Assembly (NCBI GenBank): GCA_015478945.1
Contig: JABUQX010097190.1
Coordinates: 1-37,500, forward strand
Source: Trachelipus rathkii
Taxonomy: Eukaryota > Arthropoda > Malacostraca > Isopoda > Trachelipodidae
Length of the DNA stretch: 37,500 nt
Direction of reading: 5' to 3'
Both the position numbers and the translations under genes were made by a program. The notes beneath the pieces were generated by a model. The model saw nothing but the letters and a program-made list of their open reading frames with translations, did not search any database and had not been told where the DNA came from. Shown here one piece after another: positions 33,540 through 37,500 of the stretch; position 1 is the first letter of the stretch; each line of letters starts with the position of its first letter.

Positions 33540-35260
33540 AGATGCATAGTAGAAAATCGTTTCATTAGCCACGAGATCTCCCGTCTTCGAACGAGCCAAA
33601 GCTTGGCTTTCCTCAAAGGAAAATTGCGCTAACCTCCTTGGGTTCTCTTACTGACAAATCTTTCATCTCAGCAACTTCTGTAATATCTGCCTTTCCTCCT
33701 CTGTATTCGATCTGATCATTGTGTTCTAATTCTCCAACTGAAAGGCTAATCTCTTCGGCCCCCTCGCTCAACTATATTCTCTGTCTCAATTACTATGCAC
33801 TTATCCCTCCCTTCAGGAGGATGATTGTGGATATGAACGCATTCCGAAAAAAGGAAGCCGCTGCTGATCCTTCTAACTATCGCCCTGTAGCTCACTTGTA
33901 TTTTCTATCTAAGAACTTTGAAACCCTTCTCAACTCAGCTTCTTAGATCATCTGGAAACTCACTCCGATTTATGGTTTGGCTCTCGTTGCACGAGGTCTA
34001 CTGGCGATATACCGATTCCTATCTAACGATTGTAGTGGTTTTTTCGCTCTTTAGGAACTACGCGATTGAGACTTGGGTGGGTGGCGCTTGCGCATGATCC
34101 GAGAAAGCATTTCGGTTTGACGAAGATATTGGCACGCGTCACTGCCTCTCCAAAGCTCCCCTCCCTTTTGGGTTCCTTCTTCTCTTTCCTTACTTATATC
34201 TAGCTTTCTTTAAATTCGCTCAATATCGGGATGTTGATGCCGGGGGGGCGACTTCTTCTTCTTTTTCTTTCAATAGGGGTGGTGTTCCTCAGGGGTTCTG
34301 TCTTGATCTACTGGTGAATCATTCCAACTTTCTCCATTAAACTATCTTCTCACCCTCTCGACTCTACTCCACTCTATTCCGATGACTCGATCCCTTCATT
34401 CTTTAAACTCATATCAATGTGTGCTCCTCCCAGCTATTTACTTCTGGCAATTGGCCTCTCCATCTTAATCTTTTCCGATTTTTATCTCGCTCCATGCCGA
34501 TAGCAAATAACATTTGTGAAATTCAATTCTTTAAAAACCCAACTCTCCCTACAAATCTTCTTCTCCAAAATACCATATCATAACTTTCCTGTCTCTTTGA
34601 CGTTCTGTCGGCTCTCCTAGTTGACAATATAAACAGTCTCCTTGGCGCTTACATGAACAAAAAAATGTTTTGGAAACCTGACATCACAACGGTTGCTAGG
34701 GCCGCCTCAAAGAAACTGGAAGTCTGTTAGACTGTGAGACTTTCCTCCGTTTCTCAGTTGCTCCGCTATACAAAGGTCTCATCCGCCCTTGTATGGATAC
34801 TGCTCTCATATCTGGGGGGGGGCGCTCTGGTTTCACCCGGCAATTGGACAGGGTCGAGTCAAACGGCAGAAAGGCTTATAAACTGTTCTGTACTTCCAGT
34901 TCACGTTGACCCCTCTATCTTTGCGGCGTGATGTTTGTGCTTTATCTCTATCCTTAGGTACCGCAGCGTGCAAGTGCTCGAGGCGAACTTTATCACTCGC
35001 TTTACCACACCTTTGACGACACCTTCGTAGCACAATAGGTGCTGAATCTGCGCACGAGTATTGTGTGACATTGGTAAAACTCCAGGCTAGTTTGCTTGTG
35101 TGGCTTCCTTCTTTCCCCACCTCTGTTCTGTGGAATCTCTTCCATCTTCTGTATTCCTTACTGAATTTAATCTCCTCACTTTAAAGCCTTCGTCTGTGCT
35201 CATATTGCGTAATTTGCGTTGGAGGGTGAACTTTTGAGAGTACTACACCCCTCCTTGAAT
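33540..35260 (+). mobile_element. Decayed LINE (Jockey/CR1-type) reverse transcriptase ORF
   Basis: Plus-strand fragments match, in order, a non-LTR retrotransposon ORF2 of the type common in decapods: a pre-RT region (KENCANLL, then SPTERLISSAPS, about 33625-33770); FRKKEAAADPSNYRPVA (DPSNYRPVA 33866-33892) with LSKNFETLLNS after it; an eroded first catalytic region (ALAHDPRKHFG, about 34083-34115); DAGGATSSSFSFNRGGVPQG (about 34236-34295); YSDDS (34375-34389), the catalytic pair; VARAASKKLE (34692-34721); SVSQLLRYTK; a GGGALVSPGN..GSSQTAERLI region (34815-34880); and SVLWN-type C-terminal codons near 35125. Many frameshifts and stops separate these. Between SPTERL and DPSNYRP only about 45 codons remain, so about 80-90 family codons appear deleted. 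No endonuclease domain or poly(A) tail is seen. Inactive, 5'-truncated copy. Confidence 0.8.
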
Positions 35261-36150
35261 AGGCTCTTGCCGTGAGTGCGTGGTGACACTGGTAAAAAAA
35301 AATCCGGGTTGAATGGGCAGGATAGTAGCAAATGAATGAATCTCCTATTGCCCCCCCATCCAAAACATCATTCAGATTATCCCAGAAAAATTCGTACTCT
35401 TTTCAACATTACCCCTGAGATGGATCATATGTCGCAACCACAACAAATTTTGACCTTTTTCAAACTTAAATTTAACCTTTATACTTCTAGTACTCACACA
35501 CACAAAATCTACCATAGCTCATCAGAATTGCAACTCCTCATCAGAATTGCAAATCCATCTATCCCCCTCTCATTCCTTTCCATAGCAACACAAAACACAT
35601 TTCAACACCACACCACTCATTTTCACCGTTCTTTCATCTTTGTTTCAGTCCAGCGAGCAAATCAAATTTACCCTTCTAAGTACATCCATCACCTCTCTTC
35701 CTCTCTTCTCAACATTTATTCCGCTGACATTTCATATACAGAGACGTTCATACATTTTTCGCCGAAGGATAAGAAGGGCTCTTACTGCGATCACGACTTC
35801 TCCGAGGCATGCATTAGCATTCTGGCAAAAGATAAGTGGAGTAGGGCAGCCAACTAACTACCACCGTCCCTTTAGTCACCTTCCTACCGACCACGGCGGG
35901 GACATACGATGGCGGTGGTTGCGGGGCATTTTTCCGTGCCTGGACCCCTGTAAACAAAACACTTGGAGGATAAAGGGAGTAGGGAATGGTACTGTAAGCC
36001 CATTGGCCCCGTTGCGTTGCTAGAAAGAGGGGGTGTGGAGGATTAAAGGTTATTGGGGTACTTATGATAGTGTTGGAGGATGAGTATGAATTGAACGCAT
36101 AACAGAAAGGCGAACCTTAGCACTGGAATGTCATACATACCATAGGCATA
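35261..36150. other. Unrecognised sequence, C-rich/G-poor at first
   Basis: About 35336-35750 is C- and A/T-rich and G-poor on the plus strand. It contains a 19-nt-spaced direct duplication of CTCATCAGAATTGCAA (35518 and 35537). Frames of 173 and 127 codons overlap there but show no domain and rather low-complexity residues, so I do not call genes. The part from about 35850 to 36060 is GC-richer and unrecognised. It may be the 3' tail of the LINE or another eroded element. Confidence 0.35.
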
Positions 36151-36157
36151 TGCGGTG

Positions 36158-36330
36158 TATATATATATATATATATTATATATATATATATAATATATAT
36201 ATATATGATATATATATTATAGGTGATATATATATTATATAGTGATATGAATATATATATATATGTATATATTTAATATATATATATATATATATATAAT
36301 GTATACTATATATATATATACTATCATACT
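36158..36330. repeat. (TA)n microsatellite
   Basis: TATATA with single-base interruptions; the Tyr/Ile minus frame over it is an artefact. Confidence 0.9.
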
Positions 36331-36570
36331 TATATATATAAACTCTCTCAATAATTATCATTACTTATTATTATTTAAATATATAATATTATAATAATAA
36401 TATATAATATATATAAAATTATTTATTTCCCTGGTTATTATTATTAATATTTATTATTTACTTCTTTGAATATTTAACGATTATTATTCTTATTAATTTA
36501 GCATCCACTGTCTTTATTATACATTATTATCTGAGTTTAATATTATTCACAAATTCTCTAATATTTGTTC
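36331..36570. repeat. AT-rich sequence with (ATT)n
   Basis: TTATTATT runs within AT-rich sequence; no gene seen. Confidence 0.65.
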
Positions 36571-36574
36571 ATAT

Positions 36575-36700
36575 TAATCGGGCAAAATAATCGGCGGAAA
36601 ATTTGCCGATGACGAGTGACGATGACGATTGAAAAAAATATATTAGGCCGATTTTTGCCGATGACGATGACGTTGACGTTAATTGCCCCATCACTAATAT
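36575..36700 (+). repeat. TTGCCGATGACG interspersed repeat, copy 2
   Basis: Contains two ATTTGCCGATGACG / TTTTTGCCGATGACGATGAC modules and ends TTAATTGCCCCATCACTAAT at a (TA)n boundary. Same orientation and module plan as 32161-32290, with an inverted-terminus-like end. Both are probably short non-autonomous DNA transposon remnants. Confidence 0.55.
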
Positions 36701-36982
36701 ATATATTATATATATATATTATATATATTATATCCTACTATATATAACTATATATATATTATATGAATATATAATATATATATGATTATATATAATAATA
36801 ATATATAGTAAAACAAGATACAAATATTGTTTCAGTATTAACAAAGTATAGATATATATATAAGTATAAACCTATATATATATATAATATATACTACTAT
36901 AGGATATATAATATATATAACTAGTATTATATATATATATATATATTATATATATATATATTATATATATATATATATATTA
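36701..36982. repeat. Degenerate (TA)n microsatellite
   Basis: TATATA with a short non-repetitive patch near 36808-36850. Confidence 0.85.
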
Positions 36983-37014
36983 AATTTTTAAATCAGGAAA
37001 ATTTTCGCAATTAC

Positions 37015-37302
<288 letters not shown>

Positions 37303-37466
37303 CGTTTGAATTAATAAATAGGACAGGTATTTGTTATTCATTCAATTTTATTTTCAAAATTATTAAAATAATTAATCTGATCTTTAAATAAATAAATAAT
37401 TTGCTACTTTAGCAAATGAAACGAAAATAAAATCGATTATGAATGAAATGTATTTTATTTCCGCAA
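37303..37466. other. AT-rich unrecognised sequence
   Basis: Short non-repetitive linker with no gene or repeat recognised. Confidence 0.4.
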
Positions 37467-37468
37467 AC

Positions 37469-37500
<32 letters not shown>
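37467..37500 (+). repeat. (GA)n microsatellite running off the window
   Basis: Pure GAGAGA run that continues past the end of the window. Confidence 0.95.

Noticed and set aside
34833..35120. A 95-codon minus-strand frame
   Set aside because: It lies antisense over the LINE relic, whose plus-strand motifs explain the sequence.
35336..36023. Overlapping plus-strand frames of 173 and 127 codons
   Set aside because: They overlap in different frames, show no recognisable domain and have composition explained by C-rich, G-poor DNA; not enough support for a gene.

Overview
The window looks like a stretch of gene-poor, repeat-saturated eukaryotic DNA. It is very AT-rich and dominated by (TA)n, (AAT/ATT)n and (CT)n microsatellites. 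It contains decayed transposable-element coding fragments and no intact long ORF. The degenerate LINE reverse transcriptase and the two relics of a multicopy arthropod/cnidarian gene family suggest an arthropod. The microsatellite load together with this LINE type is most like a decapod crustacean such as a penaeid shrimp. That assignment is inference from sequence style, not proven. There is no sign of bacterial organisation.

Layout. 0-5.5 kb: a C-poor, strand-asymmetric segment (1-640), then AT-rich low-information DNA. 5.57-10.57 kb: the most structured part, a tandem array of five ~1.0-1.3 kb units. Each unit has a conserved left module of about 270 nt, and four also have an (AAT)-rich spacer and a conserved right module. 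Degenerate (TA)n separates the units. The right modules carry splice-acceptor-like and splice-donor-like signals around a ~116-211 nt core. 10.6-16 kb: unrecognised sequence, a 1.7 kb AT block and a ~1 kb CT-rich polypyrimidine tract. 16-19.3 kb: moderate-complexity sequence with a possible piggyBac-like transposase relic near 16.9-17.3 kb. 20.44-22.17 kb (minus): a broken copy of the multicopy family marked by FCYICG, EWRLFIDSSK, LHIKLGFMKRFVK and GERFHQ. 23.4-25.75 kb: dispersed 'TCCGTTAC' repeats and a fold-back structure with a GC-rich palindromic core. 27.6-28.0 kb: a CT tract. 28.13-29.0 kb (plus): a second broken copy of the same family in opposite orientation. 30.0-30.8 kb: GC-rich hairpins and an (ACTCCG)n element. 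31.2-33.1 kb: alternating (AAT)/(ATT) arrays, (CA)n, (TA)n and one copy of a TTGCCGATGACG repeat. 33.2-35.25 kb: a short YADD-type RT scrap followed by a decayed non-LTR retrotransposon. 35.3-37.5 kb: unrecognised sequence, microsatellites, a second TTGCCGATGACG repeat and a (GA)n run that leaves the window.

Nothing here forms a working pathway. The coding-like pieces are independent relics broken by frameshifts and stops. Some frameshifts and the ragged microsatellites could also be uncorrected indels in a long-read assembly. The positions most worth pursuing are the 5.6-10.6 kb array, the two family relics and the fold-back at 24.8-25.75 kb.
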